Positions 35,573 through 45,558 are shown, counted from the first letter of the stretch. The stretch: DNA of 64,000 nt from an uncultured Bacteroidales bacterium (GCA_944323245.1 CALURT010000004.1:56677-120676); one strand, 5' to 3'. The notes: generated from the letters alone by a model not told the origin. Made by a program: numbers and translations.

Positions 35573-37378
35573 ATGAATAAGATGAAAAGATTATATACAA
35601 TTTTATGTGCGGCGGTCCTTGCCCTGCTTCCGTCCTGTAATTTCTTGGACGTGGAGCCGCAGATTCTTGTGGAAGAAACCTCATACAAGACAAAGGATGA
35701 CCTCGAGAACGGTCTGGCCGGCGTTTACGGAGCCATGGGAAGCGAAGCCTTTTACGGCAATTACTATTCCCTGATGTGTTCCAATGTCGATGATCTCTGC
35801 TATTTCAACAGAGGTACCACGAACTCCTACATCGTATGGTACAGGCATGATGCAAGTTCCAACGAAATCTATCAGGTGTGGACCAAGATTTATGCAGGAG
35901 TCAAGAATGCAAACAATTTCATGTCTGCGATCGAAGATTCCGAATTCGACCCGGACGACGAATATTACAATGAGGCGAGATTCCTGAGAGCATACTATCA
36001 TTTCATTCTCGCCCAGGCTTTCGGCGACGTTCCGTTGAGGGACAAGCCGATTACGGAATACGATCCGGCCGCCCTTTCATGTCCGGCATCCCCTCAGGAA
36101 AAGGTACTTGAGTGGGCAATCGAAGAGATGGAAGCATGTCTTGAAAAAGCCGACGTTTCCCTTACGAATGCGCCTTCACGTGTGAACAAATACACAATGG
36201 AAGGTATCCTTGCAAGGGTATGCCTCTTCATGGCCGGGGAATCAGTCGATATGACGGACATAGCCCTGACCAAAAGAGACTATCTGAAAAAGGCGATGGA
36301 CTATTCCTACGATGTGATCAATTCCGGTAAATTCCGTCTCAATCCTGATTATTCGCAGGTCTTCATCAACTATATCACAGATACCTACGATGTGGAATAT
36401 TACGAATCCATGTGGGAAGTGGATTTCCTCGGAGACCGTTCCAATGCGAATGAATGGACCAACGGACGTATCGGCGACCTTATCGGTCTGCAGAGCAACG
36501 GTTCCTCGGATTACAAGGAATTCAACTGCAACTATTCCTATGGTCAGTATGACGGTTCTCCTAAGCTCTGGTACTTGTACACCGGTGATGACAGGACGGA
36601 CAAGGAATACGGCAACATATTGAAAAACGATGCAGGCGAGACCGTGAAGGACGAAGATGGCAATACGGTTTACTGTTTCGATGCCCGTCAGGAATGGAAT
36701 CTTCCTCCGTACAATTATGCCGGCAACAAAAACCATCCGCCTTACGGAATCCCGGACTACGAGGGCGAAAATGCAGCCGAACTGAATGTCTGCAGGAACA
36801 GTATCGACAAGTCTCCGTATTCGGCGTCCAGCGTTACCACTACCGAAGACCCTAATGTGGCCGGAGGTATCAGGAATGCCGGAAAATACAGGAGGGAAAC
36901 CGAATATGAAGGGCATAAGGATGCCAAGATGCTCTACACCAACATCAATTATCCGCTGCTGAGGTATTCGGACGTGCTTCTGATGTATGCCGAAGCGTAC
37001 AATGAATATGAGGGCGCACCTACCCAGGAGCTGTTCGAAAAGACAATACTTAAAGTCAGGAACAGGGCCAAGGTTTCCACAAAGGATTTCAGCGAATATT
37101 CTTCGCAGGAAGCCTTCAGGGAGCTTGTGAAACGTGAAAGGGCAAGGGAGCTTTGCTTCGAGTCGCTGCGTAAGTACGACCTTATCAGGTGGGGTGAATT
37201 CGTGACGGCGATGCATGCCTACTCGGATTGGGGCGGCGACCCTGCATGGACCGGAAATGCCAAGGAAAATTACGCCATAAGCATAGGCAACGCCGTTCAG
37301 CAGCGCCACATTTATCTTCCGATTCCGAATATCGAACTCGGTGTGAATACGGAATTGAGGCAGAATCCTTTATGGTAA
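35573..37378 (+). CDS. SusD/RagB-type glycan-binding lipoprotein
   Basis: 601 aa. Lipobox LLPSC with Cys22, followed by NFLDVEPQ, the usual SusD start. TPR-like helices (EARFLRAYYHFILAQAFGDVPL) and the C-terminal signature LVKRERARELCFESLRKYDLIRWGEF and RHIYLPIPNIELGVNTELRQNPLW are clear. It sits as a lid on SusC at the cell surface. Start at 35573; a second ATG three codons in is also possible. The binding-site residues cannot be read without a structure. Confidence 0.96.
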   Translation: MNKMKRLYTILCAAVLALLPSCNFLDVEPQILVEETSYKTKDDLENGLAGVYGAMGSEAFYGNYYSLMCSNVDDLCYFNRGTTNSYIVWYRHDASSNEIYQVWTKIYAGVKNANNFMSAIEDSEFDPDDEYYNEARFLRAYYHFILAQAFGDVPLRDKPITEYDPAALSCPASPQEKVLEWAIEEMEACLEKADVSLTNAPSRVNKYTMEGILARVCLFMAGESVDMTDIALTKRDYLKKAMDYSYDVINSGKFRLNPDYSQVFINYITDTYDVEYYESMWEVDFLGDRSNANEWTNGRIGDLIGLQSNGSSDYKEFNCNYSYGQYDGSPKLWYLYTGDDRTDKEYGNILKNDAGETVKDEDGNTVYCFDARQEWNLPPYNYAGNKNHPPYGIPDYEGENAAELNVCRNSIDKSPYSASSVTTTEDPNVAGGIRNAGKYRRETEYEGHKDAKMLYTNINYPLLRYSDVLLMYAEAYNEYEGAPTQELFEKTILKVRNRAKVSTKDFSEYSSQEAFRELVKRERARELCFESLRKYDLIRWGEFVTAMHAYSDWGGDPAWTGNAKENYAISIGNAVQQRHIYLPIPNIELGVNTELRQNPLW

Positions 37379-37402
37379 TCGGACAATTTTAATGCAAGTA
37401 CA

Positions 37403-38431
37403 ATGAAAAAATCGATACTTTTATTACTTCCGCTCTTTTTTGCGGCCTGCGAGCACGAAACCATTACGACAGGTTTCAATTACAATATCACGCTCGACGG
37501 GGAAAACACTTACTATGCAGGCGAGCCTGTCCGTTTCAATATAGAGGGTGATGTGGACAATATCATCTTCTACAGCGGCGAGTTCGGATCGGAGTACCAA
37601 TATCGGGACAGGTACACTCTTCCGACGGAAGAAGTGGCCTCTGCAGTCCTTGATCTGGAAATCCAGCACAGATGGGGCAACGCAAATCCGGCTTTGGAAA
37701 TCTATATCTCCAACTCATTCGAAGGACTTCTCGGTTCATCCGGCCTTTTGGACAGGGAAACCGTGCGCTATATGTACGAGGCCGGAATGCCCGGCTGGGA
37801 AAAGGTGGAGTTCGAGGACCAGTTGAAACAGGATTTATGGGTTCCTCTTTCCTTGGATCTGAAAGAAAAAGGCTATCTCGACAGGTTCAGTATCGCTTTT
37901 CACTGGAATCCGCCTAAGGGAGGAGTCGATGAAGACGGGAAAATCATTCCGACGAGATTCGATACCTATTGGCTCAGGGGAGATCTTTCCATTGCATTTT
38001 CAGATGAGAATTTCGCCGGCACGACCATGTCGCTTAACTCCATGATCGATGTGACTGTAATGATGTCGGACGAATTGGATCCGTATTATGTCAATGAAGG
38101 TAACGGCAGTATCAGAACCAATACTTCAGGACAGGATCTGAATTTCGCGGGCGGACAGCTTTACAATCCTGAGAGTCCGAATGATAGTCATATCAAACAT
38201 TATGATTGCGAGGGCTGGGTATTCACTGCTCCACAATCCATCAATAAGGTGGAAAATGACAAGGCCGTGGTGATCAAGAACATGCAGAACGACCTCGACT
38301 ACTACGAGTACACTTGGACGGAGCCGGGTACTTACGAGGTGGTTTTCGTCGGTACCACTAAGGATTATCTTGAAAGCGACCAGTCGGTCAAGAAATTCAC
38401 AATCAACATCCTTGACACACCGGTAATTTAG
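37403..38431 (+). CDS. Surface lipoprotein, DUF5017-like, SusE/F position
   Basis: 342 aa. Lipobox FFAAC with Cys16. An N-terminal beta-sandwich with PKD-like character (FNYNITLDGENTYYAGEPVRFNIEGDVDNIIFYSGE), a central sugar-binding-like domain, and a C-terminal PKD-like strand set (YEYTWTEPGTYEVVFVGTT). This resembles DUF5017 proteins, which follow SusCD in many PULs. It probably helps bind the target glycan at the surface. Last gene of the plus operon, followed by a strong hairpin. Confidence 0.75.
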   Translation: MKKSILLLLPLFFAACEHETITTGFNYNITLDGENTYYAGEPVRFNIEGDVDNIIFYSGEFGSEYQYRDRYTLPTEEVASAVLDLEIQHRWGNANPALEIYISNSFEGLLGSSGLLDRETVRYMYEAGMPGWEKVEFEDQLKQDLWVPLSLDLKEKGYLDRFSIAFHWNPPKGGVDEDGKIIPTRFDTYWLRGDLSIAFSDENFAGTTMSLNSMIDVTVMMSDELDPYYVNEGNGSIRTNTSGQDLNFAGGQLYNPESPNDSHIKHYDCEGWVFTAPQSINKVENDKAVVIKNMQNDLDYYEYTWTEPGTYEVVFVGTTKDYLESDQSVKKFTINILDTPVI

Positions 38432-38453
38432 GGGTGTTGGAGGACCTCGTCTC

Positions 38454-38490
38454 AACAGAAAAAGCGGTCAATTTGACCGCTTTTTCTGTT
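38454..38490. terminator. Bidirectional terminator after the PUL
   Basis: 18-bp perfect stem (AACAGAAAAAGCGGTCAA and its complement, 38454-38471 and 38473-38490) with A runs on one side and T runs on the other. It ends the plus PUL operon and overlaps by two bases the 3' end of the convergent tRNA-Gln gene. Confidence 0.9.
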
Positions 38491-38559
38491 GAGATACGAG
38501 GATTCGAACCTCGACAGACAGAACCAAAATCTGTAGTGCTACCATTACACCATATCTCA
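38489..38559 (-). tRNA. tRNA-Gln(TTG)
   Basis: 71 nt. Acceptor arms TGAGATA/TATCTCA, anticodon loop TTTTGGT giving anticodon TTG, T-loop GGTTCGAATCC. No encoded CCA. The 3' end runs into the shared terminator. Confidence 0.93.
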
Positions 38560-38585
38560 ATTCCGGCTGCAAATATATTGATTTT

Positions 38586-39026
38586 TTATATTATTGCAAA
38601 ATATAGAAGATTCCACACAAGGAATCGGGCGAACTTGCCGACGAGCATCAGAACAAAGCACATCAGAGGCGGAACCTTGTAGAACCCGAGGGCAATGGCT
38701 ATCACGTCACCTATTATCGGGACCCAGCATATCAGTGCAAGCCATACTCCGTAACGGTCAATTTTCATCTTTTGCCTTTGCAATGTCTCCGGCTTCACCC
38801 TGAACCATTTTTCTATCCATTCCCATTTGCCGATACGCCCTATGTAATAGGAGAATACACTGCCGAGCCAATTTCCTGCCGTCCCCACGACAAGACATGC
38901 AACCGGCTGGCCCGTCACCGCAAGAACGGCAACATACAATGCATCCGAACTGAACGGAAGAATTGTCGCCGCAAGAAACGCCCCGATAAACAGTCCTACG
39001 AGGCCGAGACTTTCAAGTCCGAACAT
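38586..39026 (-). CDS. YqaA-like membrane protein (VTT/DedA superfamily)
   Basis: 146 aa with four to five hydrophobic helices. Family marks are LFIGAFLAATILPFSSDALYVAVL, GNWLGSVFSYYIGR and a final GKFARFLVWNLL. Role in the inner membrane is probably lipid or osmotic homeostasis as in DedA relatives; not established. Its ATG directly abuts the tadA stop (TAAATG), so the two are one transcript. Confidence 0.85.
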   Translation of the reverse strand: MFGLESLGLVGLFIGAFLAATILPFSSDALYVAVLAVTGQPVACLVVGTAGNWLGSVFSYYIGRIGKWEWIEKWFRVKPETLQRQKMKIDRYGVWLALICWVPIIGDVIAIALGFYKVPPLMCFVLMLVGKFARFLVWNLLYFAII

Positions 39027-39467
39027 TTATTTCCGTTTGGATTTGAAGAAACCGGACATGAGCGAAGCGCACTCGTCTTTCATCACGCCCTTTACGACTT
39101 CGGTTTTGGGATGCAGCAGGGAAGGCGAGTAAAGGGAATATCCACGTTTCGGGTCATCGCATCCGTACACTATCCTTGCGATTTGCGTCCATGCCAATGC
39201 CGCAGCGCACATCGGGCACGGCTCCACCGTGACATACAGCGTACAGTCGTCCAAATATTTCCCTCCGAGAGTTTCCGTGGCGGATGTGATTGCTATCATT
39301 TCGGCATGTGCCGTGGCATCATGAAGCTTTTCGGTCATGTTGTGGCCTCTTCCAATGATCCTGTCCCTGCATACTATGACTGCACCTACCGGAACTTCGT
39401 CATCTTCGGCTGCGGCACGGGCCTCGCCGAGGGCGGCCTTCATATATTTCTCGTCATTACTTTCCAT
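39027..39467 (-). CDS. tadA: tRNA adenosine(34) deaminase TadA
   Basis: Zinc deaminase that converts A34 to inosine in tRNA-Arg(ACG). 146 aa. Catalytic HAE at 54-56 (zinc His54, proton-shuttle Glu56) and PCPMC at 83-87 (zinc Cys84, Cys87). The HNMTEKLHDATAHAEM segment is that of TadA; a guanine-deaminase-type relative cannot be wholly excluded. It overlaps no gene and is translated with the YqaA-like gene. Confidence 0.88.
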   Translation of the reverse strand: MESNDEKYMKAALGEARAAAEDDEVPVGAVIVCRDRIIGRGHNMTEKLHDATAHAEMIAITSATETLGGKYLDDCTLYVTVEPCPMCAAALAWTQIARIVYGCDDPKRGYSLYSPSLLHPKTEVVKGVMKDECASLMSGFFKSKRK

Positions 39468-39485
39468 TATGCAAATATAATTAAT

Positions 39486-39493
39486 TATCTTTG
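39486..39493 (+). promoter_or_regulatory. Promoter -7 box TATCTTTG
   Basis: Fits TAnnTTTG and lies 50 bp before the small membrane protein ATG. Probably serves it and the aminotransferase; -33 weak. Confidence 0.5.
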
Positions 39494-39543
39494 CATGATT
39501 TTTTGAAAATCGGATTTATTTGTTTAATGAAATTCAATTCGTG

Positions 39544-39840
39544 ATGGAAGCGTTTGCTCTTTTGGGACTTGGCAGTATCGCCGGACTCATAATCGTGTTC
39601 TGTATTTTCAATTTCTTCTGGGCCATCCTGTCGGCCATCCTGGCAAACAGGTACGGAAGGAACCCGTGGAGCTGGTTTTTCCTGTCCGGATTGTGGGGCC
39701 TGTTCGGCTTTCTGTGCCTTTTGGTGGCAGGTCCTTTGACTTCAGGCAATGACACGATAGCCAAGATATTATGGTGTCTGGTGTTTTTGCCTGTCATACT
39801 GTTTTTCCTGCTCCTGTCATTTGCCGGAATGACATTGTAA
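39544..39840 (+). CDS. Small membrane protein, unknown
   Basis: 98 aa with three predicted membrane helices (ALLGLGSIAGLIIVFCIF, WSWFFLSGLWGLFGFLCLL, ILWCLVFLPVILFFLLL) and a polar RYGRNPW loop. ATG 39544 is chosen; GTG 39541 and TTG 39520 in the same frame are possible. No family recognised. A TATCTTTG box is at 39486-39493. Its 3' end, including the stop, is imperfectly duplicated just downstream. Confidence 0.65.
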   Translation: MEAFALLGLGSIAGLIIVFCIFNFFWAILSAILANRYGRNPWSWFFLSGLWGLFGFLCLLVAGPLTSGNDTIAKILWCLVFLPVILFFLLLSFAGMTL

Positions 39841-39858
39841 GCCGGAATGCAATTGTAA
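39823..39858. repeat. 18-bp imperfect tandem duplication
   Basis: GCCGGAATGACATTGTAA (39823-39840) is followed at once by GCCGGAATGCAATTGTAA. The first copy is the last six codons of the membrane protein gene, so its coding end and stop codon were copied. Confidence 0.8.
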
Positions 39859-39870
39859 ACTGACGTGAAA

Positions 39871-41064
39871 ATGAAATTATCGGACAGAATAATAGGAATG
39901 GCAAGTTCTCCCATAAGGAAACTGACGCCGCTTGCCGACGCCGCCAAGGCGCGGGGCATCAAGGTATATCATCTTAACATAGGACAGCCGGATATCCCTT
40001 CCCCGAAAAAAGGTCTTGAGGCCCTGAAAAACATTGACAGGACAATATTGGAATACAGCCCCTCCCAGGGATTCCTGTCCTTGAGGAGGAAAATATCGGA
40101 ATATTACGCAAGATGCGGGATGGATTTCGGCCCGGAGCAGATTACCGTGACATCTGGTGCGTCCGAAGCTGTCCTTTTTTCCTTTCTTTCGTGCATGGAC
40201 CCGGGTGACGAGCTCATTACCACGGAGCCTACATACGCCAATTATCTTGCCTTTGCCGATGCTGCAGGTGTCAGGGTAAGGACTTTGAAGACCGATATCT
40301 GCAAAGGATTTGCATTGCCGCCTGTCGAGCAGATAGAAGAGCTCATAAACGAAAGGACGAAAGCCGTACTGATATGTAACCCGAACAATCCGTCCGGGAC
40401 ATTGTATGAAAAGCATGAAATGGAGATGCTGGCCGAAATAGTCAGGAAACATGACCTTTATCTTTTTTCGGACGAAGTCTACCGTGAATTCGTATATGAC
40501 GGCAAGGAATACGTATCTGCCGGACGGTTTCCGGAAATCGCCGACAACGTGATTCTCATAGATTCGTTCTCGAAAAGGTATTCCGAGTGCGGGATACGTG
40601 TAGGAGCCCTGATTACGAGGAACGAAGCCGTTACCAAAGGCGTTCTGAAACTGTGCCAGGCAAGGCTGAGTCCTCCGTTGCTCGGTCAGATTGTGGCGGA
40701 AGCATCCTGCGACGAGGAGCCGTCTTATCTTGAAAATGTAATTGCCGAGTACGGGCAGAGGAGGAAAGTACTTCTTGAATCCCTCGGGAAATTGCCAGGC
40801 GTGGTGACGTCGGTGCCGCACGGAGCCTTTTATGCCATGGTGGCGCTTCCGGTCGATGATTCGGAAAGATTCTGTGCATGGTGCCTTTCGGATTTCGAGT
40901 ATGAAGGCGAGACCGTAATGACAGCCCCTGCCACCGGATTTTACATTACTCCCGGGCTCGGGACAAATCAGGTCAGGATGGCGTACGTGCTGAAGTCCGA
41001 GGACCTTGAAAGGGCGGTCTTCATCCTCGGAAAAGCTTTGGAAAAATATCCCGGAAGAAAATAA
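39871..41064 (+). CDS. PLP-dependent class I aminotransferase
   Basis: 397 aa fold-type I enzyme. N-terminal NIGQPDIPSP, the cofactor lysine Lys235 in DSFSKRYSECGIRVG, PNNPSGT and the C-terminal Arg in GTNQVRMAYVL are present. Related to aspartate aminotransferases of the AspC/PatA type; the amino acid substrate is not determined by sequence. ATG 39871 is preferred over GTG 39865. Stands 31 bp after the membrane protein and about 100 bp before secA, which has its own promoter. Confidence 0.9.
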   Translation: MKLSDRIIGMASSPIRKLTPLADAAKARGIKVYHLNIGQPDIPSPKKGLEALKNIDRTILEYSPSQGFLSLRRKISEYYARCGMDFGPEQITVTSGASEAVLFSFLSCMDPGDELITTEPTYANYLAFADAAGVRVRTLKTDICKGFALPPVEQIEELINERTKAVLICNPNNPSGTLYEKHEMEMLAEIVRKHDLYLFSDEVYREFVYDGKEYVSAGRFPEIADNVILIDSFSKRYSECGIRVGALITRNEAVTKGVLKLCQARLSPPLLGQIVAEASCDEEPSYLENVIAEYGQRRKVLLESLGKLPGVVTSVPHGAFYAMVALPVDDSERFCAWCLSDFEYEGETVMTAPATGFYITPGLGTNQVRMAYVLKSEDLERAVFILGKALEKYPGRK

Positions 41065-41075
41065 CGGCTTCCATT

Positions 41076-41106
41076 TTTGAAAAGTTGTCCGGACTTATTA
41101 TATTTG
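41076..41106 (+). promoter_or_regulatory. secA promoter
   Basis: TTTG (41076-41079), exactly 19 bp, TATATTTG (41099-41106). Matches the primary sigma consensus at both elements. Leader of about 55 nt before the secA ATG. Confidence 0.85.
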
Positions 41107-41167
41107 TAGGATTTCAGGCGGGAACTGCCCTGAAGTTCCAAACTTTATGAAAACAGAGATATAAAAT

Positions 41168-44100
41168 ATGTCAGTAGCAGGTATATTCAAGAAAATATTC
41201 GGCTCGAAAGCCGACAGGGATCTCAAACAGTTGCAGCCGATTCTTCAGAAAGTTTTGGCCGCCTATACTGAGATAGACAGATTGTCAGACGATGAATTGA
41301 GGGCTAAATCAACTGAACTGAAGCAGATTATCCGTGACAGGACAGCAGATGACGAGGCCAGGATAGCAGCCATAAGGGAAGAATTGGAGAAGGATATTCC
41401 CGTTGACAGGAAAGAGGCCTTGGCATCGGAATCCGACAAACTCGTCAAGAAAGTGGACGAGGATATCGAAAAGGTCCTGAATGAAATTCTCCCCGAGGCG
41501 TTTGCCGTGATGAAATCCACCGCAAGAAGATTCAAGGAAAACGAGACTATAAGGGTGAAGGCCACCGATTTCGACAGGATGCTCAGCGTTACGAAAGATT
41601 TCGTCGAAATCGACGGCGATGAAGCCGTATGGCACAACCACTGGATGGCAGGAGGCAATGAAATTACCTGGGACATGGTACACTATGACGTCCAGCTTAT
41701 AGGAGGTATCGTCCTGCATCAGGGCAAGATCGCCGAGATGGCTACGGGTGAAGGAAAAACCCTCGTGGCTACGCTGCCGGTATTCCTGAATGCCCTTGCA
41801 GGAAAAGGAGTGCACGTGGTCACTGTCAACGACTACCTTTCCAAACGTGACTCTGAATGGATGGGCCCTCTGTACATGTTCCACGGACTTTCGGTGGACT
41901 GTATCGACAAGCATCAGCCGAACAGCGACGCCCGCAGGAAAGCATACGCCTGCGATGTGACTTTCGGTACGAACAATGAGTTCGGTTTCGATTACCTGAG
42001 GGACAACATGTCCGTGTCCATCAACGATCTCGTCCAGAGGAAACATCACTATGCCATAGTCGACGAGGTGGACTCCGTGCTTATCGACGATGCGAGGACG
42101 CCGCTTATCATTTCCGGACCTGTTCCGAAAGGCGATGACCAGCAGTTCGAGGAGTTCAAGCCGTATGTGGAAAAGCTCTACAATAACCAGCGCACCCTCG
42201 TGACAGCCACTCTCAACGAGGCCAAGAAACTCATAGCGGCAGGCGACGAGAAGGAAGGAGGCAAACTTCTCCTGCGTGCATACAAGGGACTTCCGAAATA
42301 CAAGCCTCTTATCAAGTATCTCAGCGAACCGGGCATAAAGCAATTGCTGCAGAAGACGGAGAACTACTATATTCAGGACAACGAGAGGGAAATGCCTGTC
42401 GTTACCGACCCGTTATATTTCGTAATCAATGAAAAACAGAACTCGGTGGACATGACCGACAACGGCCATGACCTCCTGAGCGGTACGCTGTCCGACCCTA
42501 AATTCTTCATACTTCCGGATGTAGGCAACGAAATTGCCGAAGTGGAGAAAAGCGAACTTCCCGCCGACGAGAAGCAGGCGAAGAAAGACGAGATCATGGC
42601 GGACTTCGCCCTGAAATCGGAAAGGGTACACACCGTGCATCAGCTTCTCAAGGCATACGCCATGTTTGAAAAGGATGTCGACTACGTCATCATGGACAAC
42701 AAGGTGAAGATCGTAGACGAGCAGACGGGACGTATCATGGAAGGCAGACGCTGGAGCGACGGACTGCATCAGGCTGTGGAGGCCAAGGAAAATGTCAAGA
42801 TCGAGGCCGCAACGCAGACATTCGCCACCATTACCCTGCAGAACTATTTCAGGATGTACCATAAGTTGGCCGGTATGACCGGTACGGCGGAGACGGAAGC
42901 CGGAGAGTTCTGGTCAATATACAAGTTGGACGTGGTGGTGATACCTACCAACCGCCCTATTGCAAGGATAGACTACGACGATCTCATATACAAGACGAAA
43001 AAGGCCAAGTATGAGGCCGTTATCAACAAGATTGTGGAACTGACCTCCGCAGGCCGTCCAGTCCTTGTGGGTACGACGGATGTGGAAACTTCGGAACTCC
43101 TGAGCAGGATGCTCAAGTTGAGAGGTATCCAGCATCAGGTCCTGAATGCCAAACAGCATGCCAGGGAGGCGGAAGTCGTGGCACACGCCGGACAGAAGAG
43201 TACAGTGACCATCGCCACGAACATGGCCGGACGTGGTACGGATATAAAGCTTTCGGAAGAAGTCAGAAAGGCCGGCGGTCTTGCCATCATAGGTACGGAA
43301 AGACATGACAGCCGTCGTGTGGACCGTCAGCTCAGGGGCCGTGCCGGACGTCAGGGAGACCCGGGAACATCGACTTTCTATGTTTCCCTTGAAGACAAAC
43401 TGATGAGGCTTTTCGGCTCGGAAAGGATAGCCAGCGTAGTGGACAAGCTCGGAATGGAGGACAACGAAGCCCTCGAATCGTCCATGCTTTCGAGTTCGAT
43501 TGAAAGGGCCCAGAAAAAGGTCGAGGAAAACAACTTCGGTATCCGTAAGAGACTCCTCGAATACGACGATGTGATGAACTCGCAAAGGGAAGTCATCTAT
43601 ACCAAGAGACGCAACGCACTTTCCGGAGAAAGGGTCGAAATCGACGTGATGAACATGATGCAGGACATGTCGGAAATCATTGTAGAAAACTGTGACGGCT
43701 ACGATTATGCCTCATTTGCCGAGGAGACCATGCGCTCATTGTCCATAGAGCCGGGCTTCGACGAGACGTTCTACAACAGCGCCACCAAAAAGGACATGGC
43801 GGCAGCCCTCTACCGCAACATGCAGGAGGTCTATCATCGCAGGATGGATACCATGGCCCAGAAAACCTATCCGATTATCAAGGAAGTGTTTGAAAAACAG
43901 GGCGCCATCTACAAGAATATCGCAATTCCTATTTCCGACGGACGCAAGATGCTGACCCTTTCGGTCGATCTCAAAAAGGCATATGATACGGAAGCCAAGG
44001 AGATTACGAGAGCGCTCAGCAAGACCATTACCCTGATAATGATAGACGAACGCTGGAAAGAGCACCTCAGGGATATGGACGATCTGAAGCAGTCCGTCCA

Positions 44101-44437
44101 GAATGCCGCATACGAGCAGAAAGATCCGTTGCTCATATACAAGTTCGAGAGCTTCAATCTTTTCAAGACAATGCTCGAAACTCTCAACAAGGATATTCTC
44201 TCGTTCCTGTTCAGGGCCCATATCCCGTTGAGGGACGCATCGCAGGCAAAAGCACCGGCGCCTCAGCGCAAACCTGACATGAGCAGTATGAGAACGAGCA
44301 GGACCGATCTTGTCACCAATGCCGGCGAACCGAAATCCAAGATGCCGGTACATGTCGACAAGACTGTCGGCAGGAACGACCCGTGCCCGTGCGGCTCAGG
44401 CAAGAAATACAAGAACTGTTGCGGAAAGAATCTTTAA
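41168..44437 (+). CDS. secA: Protein translocase ATPase SecA
   Basis: Motor for Sec export, 1089 aa, longer than E. coli (901) as usual in Bacteroidetes. Walker [35 protein letters not shown], the [11 protein letters not shown] and [11 protein letters not shown] helicase motifs, and a C-terminal SEC-C zinc motif [14 protein letters not shown]. Extra length lies mainly in an insert between the first helicase half and the variable domain (roughly residues 310-440). The bactofilin gene follows after 12 bp, and the SRP RNA is next beyond it. Confidence 0.97.
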   Translation: MSVAGIFKKIFGSKADRDLKQLQPILQKVLAAYTEIDRLSDDELRAKSTELKQIIRDRTADDEARIAAIREELEKDIPVDRKEALASESDKLVKKVDEDIEKVLNEILPEAFAVMKSTARRFKENETIRVKATDFDRMLSVTKDFVEIDGDEAVWHNHWMAGGNEITWDMVHYDVQLIGGIVLHQGKIAEMATGEGKTLVATLPVFLNALAGKGVHVVTVNDYLSKRDSEWMGPLYMFHGLSVDCIDKHQPNSDARRKAYACDVTFGTNNEFGFDYLRDNMSVSINDLVQRKHHYAIVDEVDSVLIDDARTPLIISGPVPKGDDQQFEEFKPYVEKLYNNQRTLVTATLNEAKKLIAAGDEKEGGKLLLRAYKGLPKYKPLIKYLSEPGIKQLLQKTENYYIQDNEREMPVVTDPLYFVINEKQNSVDMTDNGHDLLSGTLSDPKFFILPDVGNEIAEVEKSELPADEKQAKKDEIMADFALKSERVHTVHQLLKAYAMFEKDVDYVIMDNKVKIVDEQTGRIMEGRRWSDGLHQAVEAKENVKIEAATQTFATITLQNYFRMYHKLAGMTGTAETEAGEFWSIYKLDVVVIPTNRPIARIDYDDLIYKTKKAKYEAVINKIVELTSAGRPVLVGTTDVETSELLSRMLKLRGIQHQVLNAKQHAREAEVVAHAGQKSTVTIATNMAGRGTDIKLSEEVRKAGGLAIIGTERHDSRRVDRQLRGRAGRQGDPGTSTFYVSLEDKLMRLFGSERIASVVDKLGMEDNEALESSMLSSSIERAQKKVEENNFGIRKRLLEYDDVMNSQREVIYTKRRNALSGERVEIDVMNMMQDMSEIIVENCDGYDYASFAEETMRSLSIEPGFDETFYNSATKKDMAAALYRNMQEVYHRRMDTMAQKTYPIIKEVFEKQGAIYKNIAIPISDGRKMLTLSVDLKKAYDTEAKEITRALSKTITLIMIDERWKEHLRDMDDLKQSVQNAAYEQKDPLLIYKFESFNLFKTMLETLNKDILSFLFRAHIPLRDASQAKAPAPQRKPDMSSMRTSRTDLVTNAGEPKSKMPVHVDKTVGRNDPCPCGSGKKYKNCCGKNL

Positions 44438-44449
44438 TACTCAGGAAAA

Positions 44450-44944
44450 ATGTTTAAGTCGAACAACGATATGTCTAAAAACGAATACGTAACCAACGTC
44501 AATTTAGTAAGCCGGATATCCGAAGGCACTATAGTAAGGGGAGAAATCATATCTTCCAATGACTTGAGAATCGACGGCAAGTTCGAAGGTTCGATATGTT
44601 CGGAAGGTAAGGTCGTGATAGGGGAGTCAGCTGAAGTCAACGCCGATATCACATGTGTCAACGTGGATGTATGGGGCAAGGCGAAAGGCTGTTTTACCGT
44701 CAAGGATATCCTGTCTATCAAGGGCGGATGCTCCGTGGATGGAGATTTGAAGGTAAGGCGGCTTGCCATAGAATTGGATTCGTCCTTCAACGGTACCTGC
44801 AAGATGATTACCGAACAGGAATACGATGCCGCCTATACGGCAAAGTCCAAGAAGATGCAGGTCCCGGCGGGTGCGGCCGGAGCGATCGGGGCGGCGGAAA
44901 AACAGTCACCTGCTCCTGCAGCTGCACAGCCTAAGGAAAAATAA
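44450..44944 (+). CDS. Bactofilin (polymer-forming cytoskeletal protein)
   Basis: 164 aa. A central bactofilin right-handed beta-helix at about 25-120 (SEGTIVRGEIISSNDLRIDG, GKVVIGESAEVNADI) with flexible tails; the C-terminus is Ala/Pro rich (PAPAAAQPKEK). It polymerises without nucleotides and affects cell shape or envelope organisation in other bacteria. It is preceded by AGGAAAA close to the ATG and by secA at 12 bp, so it probably shares the secA transcript. Confidence 0.85.
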   Translation: MFKSNNDMSKNEYVTNVNLVSRISEGTIVRGEIISSNDLRIDGKFEGSICSEGKVVIGESAEVNADITCVNVDVWGKAKGCFTVKDILSIKGGCSVDGDLKVRRLAIELDSSFNGTCKMITEQEYDAAYTAKSKKMQVPAGAAGAIGAAEKQSPAPAAAQPKEK

Positions 44945-44947
44945 AAA

Positions 44948-45046
44948 AGGGTAAGCTGAATACATCGCACCGCTACAACCATCTACCCTTGCTGCCTTCC
45001 GACCCTGGGGGATTTGACAGGAGCTGGTCGTGTATGACTTACCCGA
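44948..45046 (-). ncRNA. ffs: Signal recognition particle RNA (4.5S type)
   Basis: The minus strand contains the SRP domain IV core CAGGGTCGGAAGGCAGCA (GGAA tetraloop-proximal), with pairing arms on both sides. The ends pair as GGGTAAG (45038-45044) with CTTACCC (44949-44955), followed by a T6 run that ends transcription. About 100 nt, the small bacterial form without Alu domain. A promoter TTTG-N18-TACTTTTG (45050-45079) fits. It is convergent with bactofilin, whose stop is next to the T run. Confidence 0.95.
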
Positions 45047-45049
45047 CTG

Positions 45050-45079
45050 CAAAAGTAGTCAAAATTTCCTTAAAACAAA
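45050..45079 (-). promoter_or_regulatory. Promoter of the SRP RNA
   Basis: Minus strand TTTG (45076-45079), 18-bp spacer, TACTTTTG (45050-45057), a few bases before the expected 5' end. Confidence 0.75.
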
Positions 45080-45081
45080 AA

Positions 45082-45558
45082 TTATTTGAGGCTGTCGAAT
45101 ATCAGCGGCAACAAATCATCCACTTTCGAGAACTTCCAGATTTTTCCGGAACCGACGAGGATGATCTTCATCGGTTTTCCTCCTTTCGTCTGATATTCGG
45201 CCATGACCTGACGGCACGCACCGCATGGAGTAGCCGGGGTCGGGCATATTTTCCCGCCCTGTTTCCCGGCAATCGCCATGCATTCCATGACTGCATCCGG
45301 GTACTTGGCATGGGCATAGAACATTGCCGTCCGTTCGGCGCAGAGGCCTGAAGGATAGGCAATGTTTTCCTGATTTGCACCCGTAACGATTTCGCCGTTT
45401 GAAAGCCTCAGAGCCGCACCTACTGCGAATCCGGAATATGGGGAATATGAATTTTCCGTAGCCTTTACAGCCATTTCCGCCAATACCCTGTCATCTTCGT
45501 CCAATTGTGTCAGGGATTCATATTCGATGTAGGCAATGTCGATTTTCTTTTCTTTCAT
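45082..45558 (-). CDS. cdd: Cytidine deaminase
   Basis: 158 aa. Deaminates cytidine and deoxycytidine in pyrimidine salvage. Zinc motif Cys73-Ala-Glu75 and PCGACRQ (Cys112, Cys115). The NSYSPYSGFAVGAAL substrate loop is typical. Its stop lies just upstream of the SRP RNA promoter. Divergent from mnmA with overlapping 5' regions: the mnmA -7 box is 18 bp beyond the cdd ATG. Confidence 0.94.
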   Translation of the reverse strand: MKEKKIDIAYIEYESLTQLDEDDRVLAEMAVKATENSYSPYSGFAVGAALRLSNGEIVTGANQENIAYPSGLCAERTAMFYAHAKYPDAVMECMAIAGKQGGKICPTPATPCGACRQVMAEYQTKGGKPMKIILVGSGKIWKFSKVDDLLPLIFDSLK

